Below, piece after piece: positions 32,169 through 44,377 of a stretch of DNA of 64,000 bases. The position numbers and the translations under genes were made by a program. Location of the stretch: the NCBI RefSeq assembly GCF_000204055.1, contig NW_006768802.1, positions 155,318 to 219,317 of the forward strand, read 5' to 3'. The stretch comes from Melampsora larici-populina 98AG31. Lineage: Eukaryota; Basidiomycota; Pucciniomycetes; Pucciniales; Melampsoraceae. The notes under the pieces were generated by a model. That model made no database searches, was not told the origin of the DNA, and saw only the letters and a list, made by a program, of their open reading frames with translations. Position 1 is the stretch's first letter, and the number at the start of each line of letters is the position of its first letter.

Positions 32169-34759
32169 ATGCCCAAAGATGAATCAAAATCCGCCTTGTC
32201 TCAATCATCAAGCAACTCCAATGAATGGGTCTCACCTACTGACTCGTGTTCACTTCGTTGGACAGGATTCTTAATGTCTGGAACATGTGCTCTAACCAAA
32301 GGACGCAGACTTGCACAGTGTACTCACTGCAAGTTAGTCATGGACGGAAAGCCAAGTCACCTTCAAAAGCATATGACTCACAGCTGCCGATTGATAACAG
32401 GTGAAAAAAGATCTGAATACATTCAACTCATGGCCAAAGAACCATCTGATTCTATCAAAACACCTATCTCAAGCAATTCAGCAGTGCCTTCTTCCACCAT
32501 CTCTTTGACTAAAAAACCCGGCATTGTCCTCAATTATTGTCGCAATGAGACACTTCACCACTTCTCACAACGTAAGCAAGACAAGATGGATGAGCTTTAC
32601 CAGATACTATTGGAAGCAATGATCAGTGGAAGTATACCTGTCAATTTTCTCCACAACCCCGCCTTTTGACGTTACCAAGAGCACCTTTCCGTTGCAACTT
32701 ATCAAACTCCTTCATATTTCATAATGATGGATAGAATACTTCCCACTTTACATGCAAATTGCGTACTTGAAATGTGTAACGACCTCAAACAAAAAAAGGC
32801 CTGACCATCTCTTTGGATGGGTGGACCGATGTAGGGAGAAACAGTGTCTATGCTGTTCTGGTTCTCCGCGGAAACGAGATAAAACACTACATTGATCAGC
32901 TCAATCTTCATGAGAAGAGACATACATCTGAAAATATCCTCTTAGCTTTGGATGAAGCTCTCAAAGGTTTGGAGCTCCGGTGGGATAACATCAATGCTGT
33001 TGTCACAGACTCTCCTTCAACTAAGGTCAAGTTCTGTGGAAGTCTATCCCTTTTTGTTTTTTTGTTTTATATGTCATGAAACTTACTTTCATACTTATTT
33101 GATATAGAGGCTCGTGCAAGAGGAGCATAATCATGTTTTTGGATTATCATGTGTCTTACATGCATTCAATCTTATTGCTAAAAACTTTCTTGACCACCCA
33201 ACTATGAAGGATGTTACTTTTTGCAACAAAAAGCTCGTAAATTTCTTCACATCATCCGCATTCTGGGCCGAACACCTTGCATCTTGGAGAAAGAAAGAAG
33301 GTGTCACTCATGGTATCCAGACATTTTGTGAGAGTCGTTGGTTCAGCTTCACCAAAGTCTGTCTTTTGGTCAATCAGCATGAGATTAGATTCCTGAGATG
33401 CGTTGAAAAGGCCAAGGATCAATCAGTGGACACACCTACAATTCCACTTCCCATTTGCCAGCTAGTCCAAACTCAAGATCACTCTACTGCAAACAAGGCC
33501 CTTTTTGGGTTTCTCAAACCAGTTGTGGATGCACTTGCTCGTTTGGAAAGTGAAACCACCTCAATTGCCAATATCTGGAAAGAACTTTGTACAGTGTACT
33601 GTGCCTTAAAAACCATCAATATCTCAATATGGCCCCAATAAGTCAACTTTAAGAGCGATTGTCTTGAGCTTTTGGATAAACGCGCACAGATGTACCAGGG
33701 CAATATCTACATTGTTGGATTCTTCCTCGCTCCAAGTTATAGTCATCTTGCAGTCTCTCGGAGATACTCAATCATGGATATTCAAATAATGATGGTTAAC
33801 ATCGCTTTTGTCTGGGGTTACTCAAAGGCCGATGCAATCAACCTGAAAGATCAAGCTCGCATGTAACTTGAAGGTATTGAGCCCTTCAACTTATCCAAGA
33901 CCTGTAAGTAGAAGATACTGTAGAAAATCCAAATGAACAAGTCGCAGTTGAACTCCTTCAACTCCAAACTGATTGATCCTATTTCAAAATGTCTTATATG
34001 TAGTCTTACTCGCACTCGATTACTGGCGCAGCTTACCAGCAACACTAACTACAAACCAGATCTGGCTGCACTGCCAGCATAGATGCCTCGGGTTGAGAAA
34101 TCCGAGGCATCATTGGAGACAAATCCTCGGACAGACCTTGTCCAAGGTTTTTGCCCGAGGTATTTTTTTCCCTGAGAATTACCTTGGATCAAAACCTCGG
34201 GAAGCTTCTGTCCAAGGTTTTGCATCCGAGGATACCTTGGATTACAAAATCCAAGGCAAATATGTTGGTGGTGCTGTTTGCCATTAAGCTGCTTAATCTG
34301 GTAGCCCATGCAGGTGGTGTTGAAAGCCTTTTCACTCATATGGCAGCTACCAAAACCAAGTCTTGCAATCAGATGACTCCAACTCACTTGAAGATGATAT
34401 TGCAAGTTGAACTATCACTCGCGCATAACTCCAAAAAGATTGAAAGTGGACGGAAAAACGATCCCAAAATCAAAATCAAAATCGAAATCAAAAAGGACAG
34501 CGACTTTGAATCTCAGTCCACTTGCTTCTCAGGACTTGAAGAACTTGAGGAGTTTGAACGTGGAGTCTTCCCTCAACAGGAAGACATCAATCCGGTATTC
34601 ATGGGATTAGATCCAGGTCTCTTTGATGACATGATAGGGGATCTTTTTGATCTCACTACTTTTGTACCTGGTTTGTTACACAGTGTGAAGTCCATACATT
34701 CAGCTGGTACCTTTGTAGATACATCAGCTGCACAATGGAATCCTGCTGATCTTTTTTGA
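32169..34759 (+). pseudogene. hAT transposase, decayed
   Basis: hAT-superfamily transposase. It has a BED-type finger (CTHCKLVMDGKPSHLQKHM), ISLDGWTDVGRNSVYAVL (DUF659-like, with a catalytic-type Asp), VFGLSCVLHAFNLIAKNF, and a C-terminal hATC dimerisation motif (HAGGVESLFTHMAATKTKS). Lesions: TGA at about 32667 where the context suggests CGA; a one-base frameshift in the A run near 32793; further stops around 33640-33900; and a foldback MITE at 34067-34277 within the C-terminal part. The acidic tail to 34759 is still open. It is non-functional as read. I did not reconstruct its introns. Confidence 0.8.
34067..34277. mobile_element. Foldback MITE with CCTCGG/CCTTGG hairpins
   Basis: Imperfect inverted ends (GCACTGCCAGCATAGATGCC against GCACCACCAACATATTTGCC). 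Inside, each end forms its own hairpin (ATGCCTCGG...CCGAGGCAT and CCTTGGATT...AATCCAAGG). It interrupts the hAT pseudogene before the hATC motif. No clear target duplication. Confidence 0.6.
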
Positions 34760-34987
34760 TCATAAGAAAGGCAGAGAACCTTTATAAGGGTTTTTTTCCG
34801 TGATTTTTTTACAAAAGGCGCGCGCCTACCGCGCCCCAGTGGCGCCGCACCTACCACGAAGTCATTTTTTTGCGCCCAGGCGCACCCCTTGAAATGAGAG
34901 TGCACCCACAACATGATATGTACATGGAGCTTTGGCTGATCCTCGCCGATCTCAAAGTCAAAATCTAGTCTTGAACTGGAAAAGTTA

Positions 34988-35437
34988 CACCGCGGGAATT
35001 AATTAGTTTGAACCCCAATTGAACCGAATTTTGGTGTCTGGGTTCAAAATTTCCTCGAATCGTGAATTTTGTTCACAATTTGTTTGCAATAGGTTTGCCA
35101 ATTGCCCTTGAGCGGTACTCTGTTGGCCCCGCGTATGTATGTACAGCTACAACATACAACAACCACCCCATTTCCAACCATTGAGCCATCTTTCCTTTGT
35201 CATGCATCCCCAGTCTTGATGCTCTGCACATTGGTGAATCTGCGGTGACTTTTGTTGAAAGGCGTTGTTGTTGTATGATGTAGCTGTGTATACACGGGGC
35301 GAGCAGAGTACCGCTCGAGGGAAATTGGCAAACTTATTGCAAACAAGTTGTGAACAAAATTCACAATTCGAGGAAATTTCGAACCCGGACACCAAAATTC
35401 GGTTGAATTGGGTTCAAACTAATTAATTCCCGCGGTG
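34988..35437. mobile_element. Harbinger-like MITE, 450 bp, TSD TTA, upstream of TF3
   Basis: Long inverted repeats of about 165 bp begin CACCGCGGGAATTAATTAG. The 3-bp duplication TTA lies at 34985-34987 and 35438-35440, the kind used by PIF/Harbinger elements. The centre holds related copies of a GTATGTATGTACAGCTACA-type stretch. It ends 368 bp before the TF3 start codon. Confidence 0.85.
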
Positions 35438-35805
35438 TTAGCAACAACGCGCAGGTTTCCGGCCGAACTGCGCCTGGTCCTTAACGACTGTGGGATGCTG
35501 TGGTAGATTACTTAACTCCGGCTAAAGATCTTTAACTTTAGGTTAACTAACTCCAAATTTGACACAAACGATTGCGGATGCTCTTATCGCTTTCCTCGGG
35601 TGTGAATGATTTTGGGGGTATACTTGAAACAGCTGTATTCCTGTCTGTACCCAATACAGCTGCATGTACTGACTCTGTTTGAAACGGTATTGTAGGCTTA
35701 GCCCTGCATACAGGCACAGAATGCAAGCTGCACAAGTCAAGAGAGCCTTAAGCTTATCCTCCCCTCCTCGTGTGCCCTCTCAATGATATCACATTGACAA
35801 TCATC

Positions 35806-38800
35806 ATGGACAACAACGGACTTGGTCTTGCTTCCTCCAACCATTCCACTCTTGCCGACTGGACCCCCTTTTCTGACATGGACCCTGAGGGCCAAGAGAT
35901 CAAGCGCGTAAGACACCGTGTCCCTCGTGCCTGTGATGGCTGTAGGAAGATGAAGGTGACGTCCCGACTTATCTCTCCCTGGAAAATCTTTCATTACCTG
36001 ATGTTGGTCCCACTTCCTTGGACGATTGAACACAGACAAAGTGTATTGTGCTGCATTCTATCCCTTGCGAAACTTGCAAACATGCCTCTCGTCCATGCAC
36101 CTTCGACGCTATTGGCGTTAAGCGCGAAAGACCTCCCACCAAGCGGTTCGTATCTCTTTTTTCAGCTGGATGAGTAGATCATTCAGCCGAATATCATCCA
36201 GCCTAATCAAATAATGCGACCTCCCAACCAATCTACATGCGGATAGTGAGGTCCATCGAATGAATACCAGAATCCGTAGTCTTGAAAAAGTCCTCAAGGC
36301 TTTGGTACCGAACATCGATTTGAATTCACTTACGTTTTCGCATGAACATCTCCAGCCTACATTGGACTCCCCAAAACTTGCAAGGTCCAGTCAAACCACA
36401 GTCAAGAGGGTGCTAGACTCGAATACGCCTCAGACTGAATCTAACGCACTCTGCGATCTCGATGAAGTCTTTCGATCGATCGCTCATTTACGCATCACGC
36501 CGACAGACTACTTAGAACATTGCCAATCTGGGGATATCCCTGTCCGTAGTGCGCCCGGTCGATGGGAAAAACCTGATGGCTCTGGCGAGCCAGATCTGGC
36601 ATACTACATGGCGAATGAGAATCGTTCAATCGTTGAGCGTACCATCGAACTTCACCACTACCGCAGCGTACCAAACGAATACTATTATCCTCCTCCCGAC
36701 CTTGCCGAATCACTTATCGACCTTTACTTTGAAAAAGTTCATCCATATGAATACATCCTTCACAAGGGAGAATTCATGCGCGTTTACAACACTGGTCTTG
36801 TTCAAACTGATCACGCATTCCGTGCGCTTTGTTATGCGATCTTCGCTGCGGCGTCTCGGTTTTCGTCCGACTTCCGTGTCGCCCCACCACTTGATGACAT
36901 GAAAGTAGACAGGCAAGCCGCAGGGGCCGTCTATGCCGCCGCCAGTAATTCACTTCTCACACCTTACACCTTGCCACCCACCCTGTTTGATTTACAGGCG
37001 ATGGCTGTGCTATCGTACTTTTTGATTGGCACGAGTAGCCCGATGACGGCATGGTTTTCGACCGGAGGTTTCTTGAGAAGAGGTTTGTCCTTCAACATCT
37101 TGATGATCTCAGGAAGGTTCTGAATAGTCTTTTGACAATGTTTATCTTGATTCAAAGCGCAAGATGTGGGTACCCACCTCGCTGGCACCCCGCGATGGGA
37201 GACGTCGATAATGAAAGATCAACTCAGAAAACGAGCTTTTTGGTTCCTCCGCTTCCGGGAATTACAGCTTTCTACATCGCTTGGTCGAGCGTCTATCATG
37301 AGACACTCACCAATCACCATCAGTAGGTCATCAATCTGTTCACTTGTCAGATTAGGAAGTCTTACTGTCGTGTCACTCCCGTTTTATTAGCGAATCCTAT
37401 CATAGTCGATGATGAGCGTTTGAGTCAGTTTTGTGAAGAATATGCTGGACAGGAACCGCAATTTGTTCAAGAACTTTCTCAGAACAATCAAATCCTCTTT
37501 CTCACAACTCGCGCCAACAAGGCCAACCTGGCTTTTTATCATCTACATTATCAATTTTCTCGCTCGCTGAATACCCTCTCCGCACTCAAAATTATCCCGG
37601 GAAGCAAGGCGTGTGACTGGGACCGGTCTTTTGTGCAGGAGATTGCTCAGTCTATTGACATATATGTCCATCGCGAGATACCCAATGACGCTAGATGGGA
37701 CCCCGAAACATCCGACGAGGTAGACTTGGTGACCACATCCCGGTTTGAATGGTGGGTAGCCTCCATGAACCATTCTTTACTCGAGATGATCGTTGAGTTT
37801 TGATTTGTCTCATTTGCAAAACAGTCTTCTTGCATACCTGAAGATCTTTGTCCATCGACACTTGATTGCTACTCATCCTCAACGAGAGCTCGTAGCCTGT
37901 CTAGCTGCATCTAAAATGATGTTGAATGTAATAGACCACCTCAACAATCGAGGACTCCTCGAGCTAAGCGCTGCCTGGATGCCCTACCTGGTCAGTGTTT
38001 TGTATTCATACCCAAAAAGCTCGAAAGCACCTTCATACAACGCTTACACGCTCCATCCTAGATCACTTCGGCGGCCCTTACATTTACATTCGCTGTTTCT
38101 ACTCGTCACGAATTCTTGACCGCATCTGATCGAGCAGAATCATATGCAAATGCCTACCGATGCTTAAACATCTTGGCCGCATCGGCGCCTACGTCAGTGC
38201 TACTTAGTCTGGGTAGCGTGCCATAGTTGCTGACCTTTGATCTACCCGATCGCCACCTTGTCACTTGCGGAAGGAAATAACAGCACGTTCCAAGCTGAAA
38301 AATTACATGCCTCGTTTGAATACTTACTCAAGTGCTGTGATGAAGAAATACTCAACCCGGGTTCGACTCTCTTTGGTTCACTAACGGACAGAGGAGCGAG
38401 TGAAACTCTACCAACTTCATTTTGTTCGTCTTCAGATACTGGAATTGCGCAAACATCGTGTGCTCCGAACGAGCTCTTGCCAATCAGTGCTACTGCACCC
38501 GGGGCTCCTTCAGTCAGCGCTAATGGGAGTGCTGGTGCAGTGTTTCTCAATGGTTCAGATGTGTCTGTCTTACCACTTACACTTGAGTTATTGAATCTTG
38601 CGACACCTCAGCTCGATGCTTCTTTATTTCAATTCCCAGGCACGGCATTTGATGTACCAGCACCGTGGGAAGCACCACAATGGATCCCAGTATTTGAATC
38701 AAATCCATCACTGCCCGCTGGATACAATGGGTTCATTCCTTCAACTGGGACTGGTTTGAACTTTGGTGATGGAGATCACAAAGCTTGCAATGCATCACCT

Positions 38801-38830
38801 CTTCCTGATTGGCCTGGGAGACCACTCTGA
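35806..38830 (+). CDS. TF3: Zn(II)2Cys6 transcription factor, 8 exons
   Basis: Third paralog. Exons: 35806-35955, 36036-36145, 36247-37082, 37164-37322, 37391-37751, 37825-37990, 38062-38192, 38284-38830 (2460 nt, 819 aa, open). The zinc cluster is C43, C46, C53, C61, C64, C71. The linker (KRERPPTKR) leads into a dimerisation helix (NTRIRSLEKVLKALVPNID). The fungal_trans core contains LAESLIDLYFEKVHPYEYIL and FRALCYAIFAAASRFSSDF. The C-terminal exon is longer than in the paralogs (547 against 433 nt) and Ser/Pro/Ala-rich, as in activation domains. The ATG at 35806 is chosen because it precedes the cluster in frame; an upstream GTG frame extends to 35770. Intron positions and phases are identical to TF1 and TF2. 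Confidence 0.92.
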
Positions 38831-39653
38831 ATATGTTTGATTGTTCATCCGTTTATGTATGCGATTTCATCCGTTCATGTATGCAATTTGTTGACTTTGA
38901 GGTTGGGACTGCTTGCTGTAGAATTTATGTCACAAATGTTGCAATGTTGATTCTCATCATTCTTAACAAACCCAGTTCTTTTTTCACTGAACAGATTCTT
39001 TTCCTCTCTTGTCATCTAATTCATCTTGCTTTAGCATCCCCACTTATGACTTCTTTTCTCCATGGAAATTGTTGATGAAAATTACCATTCTGTTGTACAC
39101 AGTGAATATCAACTTTTTTGATAACACCCTCTGACAAAACTCCAATTTTGGAATCCCTTGAATCATGATGAAAAGATGTGGTAAAAATTATGGATTTAAG
39201 TGCAAATAGAAGACATTTCCTGGTTTGTTCAACAACTCTTGATATTGAGGCCAGTTGGGTTTAAGCTTGTCTGAACAGGACCCTGGTATGCTCCTACAAG
39301 AGATAGTCACACGGAATGATGACTTTTTGGCTCCTGCGGAATCCCGCCCCTGCCAAACTGCTAAGGCAGTCCCTGGCTTCCTCCATAGCTCTGGGTGAAG
39401 TTTAAACTTTCCTTGGAATTCCTTGCAACTGTTCACCACCTTTGATAACACCAAATTGGCACATAAACAATGAAACAGGATGAACCATTTCTCAACTTTT
39501 GACAGTCGGGTAACAAAGGAGGACAGGGGACAGTGGAAGGAAGATCAACAAAAAAGTGACTTTCATGTTTGCCATATTTTACAACTTGACCAAAGAATGC
39601 ATCATTTGCTTGTGGGGATTGCACTGCTTCTGAACAGCATTGCTTTGACCTGA
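38831..39653. other. Intergenic, 3' of TF3
   Basis: AT-rich and without a supportable gene. Small open frames on the minus strand (39188-39454, 39433-39708) show no motif. Confidence 0.4.
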
Positions 39654-39656
39654 TAT

Positions 39657-40416
39657 CACTACGCCAAATTGAAAATTTACCGCTGAGTTTAGAAAATTGA
39701 GCAGACATAGAAAATTATGGAAAAGCTGGGAGGGGTCAGAAAAATATGAAAAAATGTTGATCGGGCCCTTTGGTGCATTCCGATCATCTGGCATATTTTT
39801 TCATATTTTTACAACCACAATGCAAATAATGTCAGAAACCCAATTTTGGTCCAAAACTGGCAGGTAGAGACACAGTGACCTTGCAACACCAACAAAATCA
39901 TCAATTTTGCTCCAAAACATGTAGTGTCTTGACATTCTGAATGCCACTCTGGCTCTACAGCTTGGGTGCACAAAAAAGTTGTGTGTCTCCAAGAACAGGT
40001 GAGACATATCAAGAGTTGTACACAGCAGGAACCATACATAAGCATAGAAGTCATTACTAGAATGGCTTCAGCACCTTAATAAACCTTGTAGAGCCATCAT
40101 GCGGCTTCCATAAATTGCAAGTGTTCAGATGATTGAACAAAAATACTCATGTTTTTGTGCTTGGAGGTTTTTGCCCAAATATTGCTAGTTTTGGACCAAA
40201 ATTGAGTTTCTGACATAATATCCCCTGTTAGCATTTTGGTTTGGGAAGACTTCGAAAATCATGGCAAAAATATGCAAAAATATGCATGATGAGGGGACAG
40301 CACCCATGAATTGAATCCTTATTTTTTCAAATTTTTCTGACCTCTCCTGTATTGGTGAGATTTTTCTACAGTTTTGATTTTCTAAACTCAGGGTAAATTA
40401 GTGATCTGGCGTAGTG
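39657..40416. mobile_element. CACTA-type MITE, 760 bp, TSD TAT
   Basis: The ends are CACTACGCCAAATTGAAAAT and, inverted, CACTACGCCAGATCACTAAT, continuing as TTTACC-(G/C)-CTGAGTTTAG. The 3-bp duplication TAT lies at 39654-39656 and 40417-40419. Same family style as the elements at 42983 and 60533. Non-coding. Confidence 0.85.
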
Positions 40417-41074
40417 TATGAAATCTTTCTTGAGAGGGTGCATCTTTGGCCAATCATTGGCAATATGCTACCTCTGATTTTCTTCCCCAAGTTGTCATGA
40501 CAAGTCGGAGAAATATTATTGGTAATATCATTTTTGGGTCTTGTGGGTGCTGCAATGTTGTCCTTGAGTGCTTTAAAAGGTCACCTTTGTCCCTTCCTCA
40601 CCCTTGCTCATTGCATTCCACACATAGACTTGGTTTTCCCTAACAAACTGTTCATATCTGTTCATAATTGTCCATATCAATCCTTATTCCACATTGTATA
40701 TACATTGTATATACACATTATTACGCTTGCACTTGTTTCTTTTATAGTCCTTCACGTATTTCAATGTCATTGTCAAGTGGGACTGCCAAATCTAATGGCC
40801 AATGCCAATCAACTCCTAGAAGTTCACCTGAAGGTTAGTGATTAGAAATTGAACCTACAAGCCTGAAGATTTAATTAAGTCCTTTTTTATCAGTGACTTG
40901 GCTTGGGACCACCTCTGGACACAACTTTCACCAGAAGAATTTCTTCGCCACCGGGGGCTACCTGAAGCCGCGGAACACCTGGATCCCCAATTACTTACAC
41001 CTGATTGTGAAGGTGAGCATTAAAATGCAATCCCATCAGGCCAAGAAGACTAACTAAATGTGTCACCAAATTAG

Positions 41075-41262
41075 GCAGACAACACATTCCTTCCGTTGAG
41101 TTCATTGGAGCCAGACAACGCAGTCCCTCCGTCGAGTTTATTGGAGCCAGACAACGCAGTCCGTTGGTCGAGTTCATTGGAGCCAGACAACGCAGTCCCT
41201 CCGTTGAGTTCATTGGAGACAGACATCACAGTCCATCTATTGAAATCATTGACGGGGCACCA
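41075..41262 (+). repeat. 36-bp in-frame tandem repeat, about five copies
   Basis: The unit is about GCCAGACAACGCAGTCCCTC plus CGTTGAGTTCATTGGA, repeated with substitutions that mostly preserve the frame. Two frames stay open through the array. Confidence 0.9.
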
Positions 41263-41513
41263 GGTGATTTTGATTGTTTGGATTCAAACACCAACACATT
41301 GTCAATGTGGCTGATTTATTGAGTCAATGTGATTAGTATTAAACCCAAGCCCTCGTCAACAGCAAGAGATAGAAAGGCTTCAAGAGTATCAACGCAGGCA
41401 GCAGGTCAAGGAAAAATGGCGTCAGATCGTCCACTCAATCCAAAATAAGCGCCGAGAGGAGTTCTAAGAATATCTTCAGTGTTTTGGAATCAAGGATATT
41501 GATGTGGAGTAAG

Positions 41514-41950
41514 GACCTGTTTGTATGCACGACAGCACCTATGAGCCACAATGACCACACACAATCTAACAAAGATAACCTGACCTGTTTGTATGCACGA
41601 CAGCACCTATGAGCTACAATGACCACACACAATCTAACAAAGATAACCTGACCCAAATCATGGTACAGGAAATGTTAGTTAATAAGCTATCTTACTTTGA
41701 TAACTGATCTTAGGAAGTCTTGAGATAAGAGATTCTCTTTCCAAAGATTATATTTATTCACCTGTTTGTATGCACGACACCACCTATGAGCTACAATGAC
41801 CACACACAATCTAACAAAGATAACCTGACATAAAACGTTTAACAACACTATTAGAAATGAGTATAGATAAAACAATAAGAGAATATCACTAATACCTAAA
41901 TCGTGGTACAGGAAGTGTTAGTTAATAAGCTATCTTACTTTGATAACTGA
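41514..41950. repeat. Direct repeats (67-bp unit, three copies; second unit, two copies)
   Basis: CCTGTTTGTATGCACGACA... to AACAAAGATAACCTGA occurs at about 41516, 41583 and 41761. A second unit containing TTAATAAGCTATCTTACTTT occurs at about 41674 and 41919. It lies in the gap between two coding segments of the decayed gene. Confidence 0.85.
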
Positions 41951-42982
41951 TCTTAGGAAGTCTCGATATAAGAGACTAAAGAACTCATTCAAAAGAAAAC
42001 AAAAACAATGTTGTGAGATCATAGGAAATACAAGATTGATGAAAAGTTGAAATGTACATACTTCTCTTTCCAAAGATGAGGAAAGAGAATTACAAACAAA
42101 TTCACAGTAGTCTAGTATAAGTAAGGAAATTTGACACATCTAACTCATTGGGGTAAATGCATAATTAATTCGTCATTGGTTTATTAGAATTAATTTTCAT
42201 CCCATTTCACGTTTACTAACCAATTCAGATTTCTGCAATTTATTTAGTCAATTGGATATTTCAACAAGTTCCGAATCCTTTGCAAAGCCCTTGGTGAAGT
42301 GTACAATTACCACGGACCCTATTTGCAAAGACCAGGTGAAAAGAGATCCACTGCTGAGCTTATAAGAGAAGGAGGTTTAGGAGCAGAGTTTGTCAATCTC
42401 TTCGATAATGAAGTCAAATGGCAATGGCTTCAATTTTGGGTTGACAATCTTTAGGGAGTTGCGACATGGTTCATTCATAGGTTGTATATGATGACATAGT
42501 CATCGTTTTGTGTGTGTGTGCCCACTTATTGATCATTGTAAATACCATCTTCATGTGATTGGGTCAATATATTTTCTTGATCACTGTTAAGTAATGATTT
42601 CATAACAAAGAGCCAAACATACTACACCATATAAGCAAGACAAAGGAAGACAGAAATTGAGACAAATGAAGACAGAACTTAAACAAAAGGAAAGTAGTCT
42701 TATACAATAATTCAAGTCACTCTGCAGTTGTAAACAAACAAGCCACCGCGCACCTTATATAGTAGATAGTAAAGAGAGAAATAAAATCAAATGAAAAAAC
42801 TGTAGACTTTCAAGTTCTTTGTGCCATAACCATTCAATGGAAGTAAACAAAACAAAACAAAATGAAGCATCTATAAATCAACTTCTTTTCTGTGAAAATC
42901 CCATAAATCATTGATCAAGTCACTTTTAAGTTGTTCATGACGGTTTTGGTTACGGATGGTGTCTTGATTGTCCAAATAATCA

Positions 42983-43798
42983 CACTACACCAAATGTAAT
43001 CTTTACCGGGCGCTAAAGAAAACTACTGACATAGAAAAGTCCTGAGGCAACAGGAAGAGAGCTAAAAATCTGAAAAAATATGCACCTTGTCCCCAGATGT
43101 TGGGGCGTCATGATGAGTATTTTTTTGTATTTTACACGCAGATATTGGTTTATGTACTAACAATAAACGCTGAAAATCATCAAAAACTCACATGTAACAA
43201 TACCTGAAATTTGGGTCATGAGTATGAAGACAATATTTTGTGGTCTAAAAACTTCAATAACTTTTGCAATTCTCCTCCAAATAACTCAATTTTTGGTTCA
43301 TTCAAAAGCTGAACTATTCTCCTTCACACTTCATAATGTTAGTAAGGTGCTATCTAGTCATTTAAACACTCTACATATGTTCAAACAGTTCTGCATGAAT
43401 AGCTCTGTAGGATCTTTTTTAGACCAGCTACAGATGTGATGTCTCAATGAAAAATGTAGAGGAAAGGCTCACCTTTTTAATGCACTTCAAATTGGGTGAT
43501 TTGATTCAGAACTGCAAAAGTTATTGATGTTTGAAGATTCCAAAATCCTGTCTTCAAAGTCAAGGGCCAAATTTCAGGTATTGTTACAGGTGGGTTTTTG
43601 ATGATTCTCAGCCTTTATTGTTAGTACATTAACCAATATCTGTGTGTAAAATACAAAAAAATACTCATCATGACGCCCCAACATCTAGGAACAAGGTGCA
43701 TATTTTTTCAGATTTTTAGCTCTCTTCCTGTTGCCTCAGGACTTTTCTATGTCAGTAGTTTTCTTTACCGCCCGGTAAAGATGACATTTTGTGTAGTG
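42983..43798. mobile_element. CACTA-type MITE, 816 bp, TSD TCA
   Basis: The ends are CACTACACCAAATGTAATCT and, inverted, CACTACACAAAATGTCATCT, both followed by TTTACCGGGCG. The duplication TCA lies at 42980-42982 and 43799-43801. The interior is itself largely palindromic. It interrupts the last exon of the Harbinger transposase, and excision restores ...NFPD|YLDNQD.... Confidence 0.9.
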
Positions 43799-44377
43799 TC
43801 AGGGAAATTGGCAGGTTCACGCCAGAAAACCGGTGCCTCACGGATGGGCTTGGGCACAATCAGGCCGCCTGCTTGTTCATTTTTGACAATCATGTTGTGC
43901 ATGATCACACAAGCTGGCATGATAGCTTTCAAAGTGCAAGTATGCCACACTCTGGCTGGGCCGGCAACAATTGTAAATCATGCCTGCAAAACACCGAAAC
44001 ATCGCTCCACGTCCTTGCGATATGATTCCTGGAACTTTGCATAGTGCTATCATGGGAGGTTTTTTCTGCTATCAGTGGATGATATCATTGGCCACCTGTA
44101 AAATAAAAACAACCATAGAAATACCTTTTTCTTTTCTCCCAATGGTTGCGAAATAGTTTGAACGAGGGTAGCCCATTTGGGGTAGATACCATCAGCTATG
44201 TAGTAACCCATGTGATAATCCTTCCCATTAACTTTGTATTTGCAAGGTGGCGCCTGGCCTTTAACAAGGAAAGTGAAGAGTTGGGATTGGTCCAATACAT
44301 TGATGTCGTTGAGTGATCCTGGTAGGCCAAAAAAACAGTGCCATATCCATAGGTCTTGGGAGGCTACGGCTTTGAGG

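Larger units (their letters stand above)
32083..34862 (+). mobile_element. Probable limits of a decayed hAT transposon
   Basis: The candidate ends are TAGTGGTGTAGTGGCGCGCC at the left and GGCGCCGCACCTACCACGA at the right. They are imperfect inverses and resemble the ends of the 581-bp element at 15429-16009. I could not find a matching 8-bp target duplication, so the limits are tentative. The segment contains the hAT pseudogene. Confidence 0.4.
40894..42454 (+). pseudogene. Unrecognised gene with 12-aa tandem repeats, decayed
   Basis: Coding segments read: DLAWDHLWTQLSPEEFLRHR at 40896 onward, ending in a GTGAGC donor near 41012; then from about 41075 five 36-nt repeats coding RQRSPSVEFIGA; then a basic helical part (QQQEIERLQEYQRRQQVKEK). 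A TAA at 41465 interrupts the frame, which otherwise continues EYLQCFGIKDIDVE to a GTAAGG donor. The last exon, about 42245-42454, has GEVYNYHGPYLQRPGEKRS and ends WVDNL-stop. The segment between, 41514-42230, is repeat-rich intron or insertion. The 5' end is unresolved. Product unknown. Confidence 0.45.

Noticed and set aside
34049..34405. 118-aa minus-strand frame at the hAT C-terminus
   Set aside because: It is antisense to the hATC motif and covers the foldback MITE, a shadow frame.
37543..37882. Minus-strand frames within TF3
   Set aside because: They overlap conserved TF3 exons 5 and 6 and have no independent support.
40764..40833. Short upstream exon (MSLSSGTAKSNGQCQ...) as the start of the repeat-containing gene
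   Set aside because: Its donor phase joins a different frame from the LSPEEFLRHRGLP segment, so the connection is not supported.
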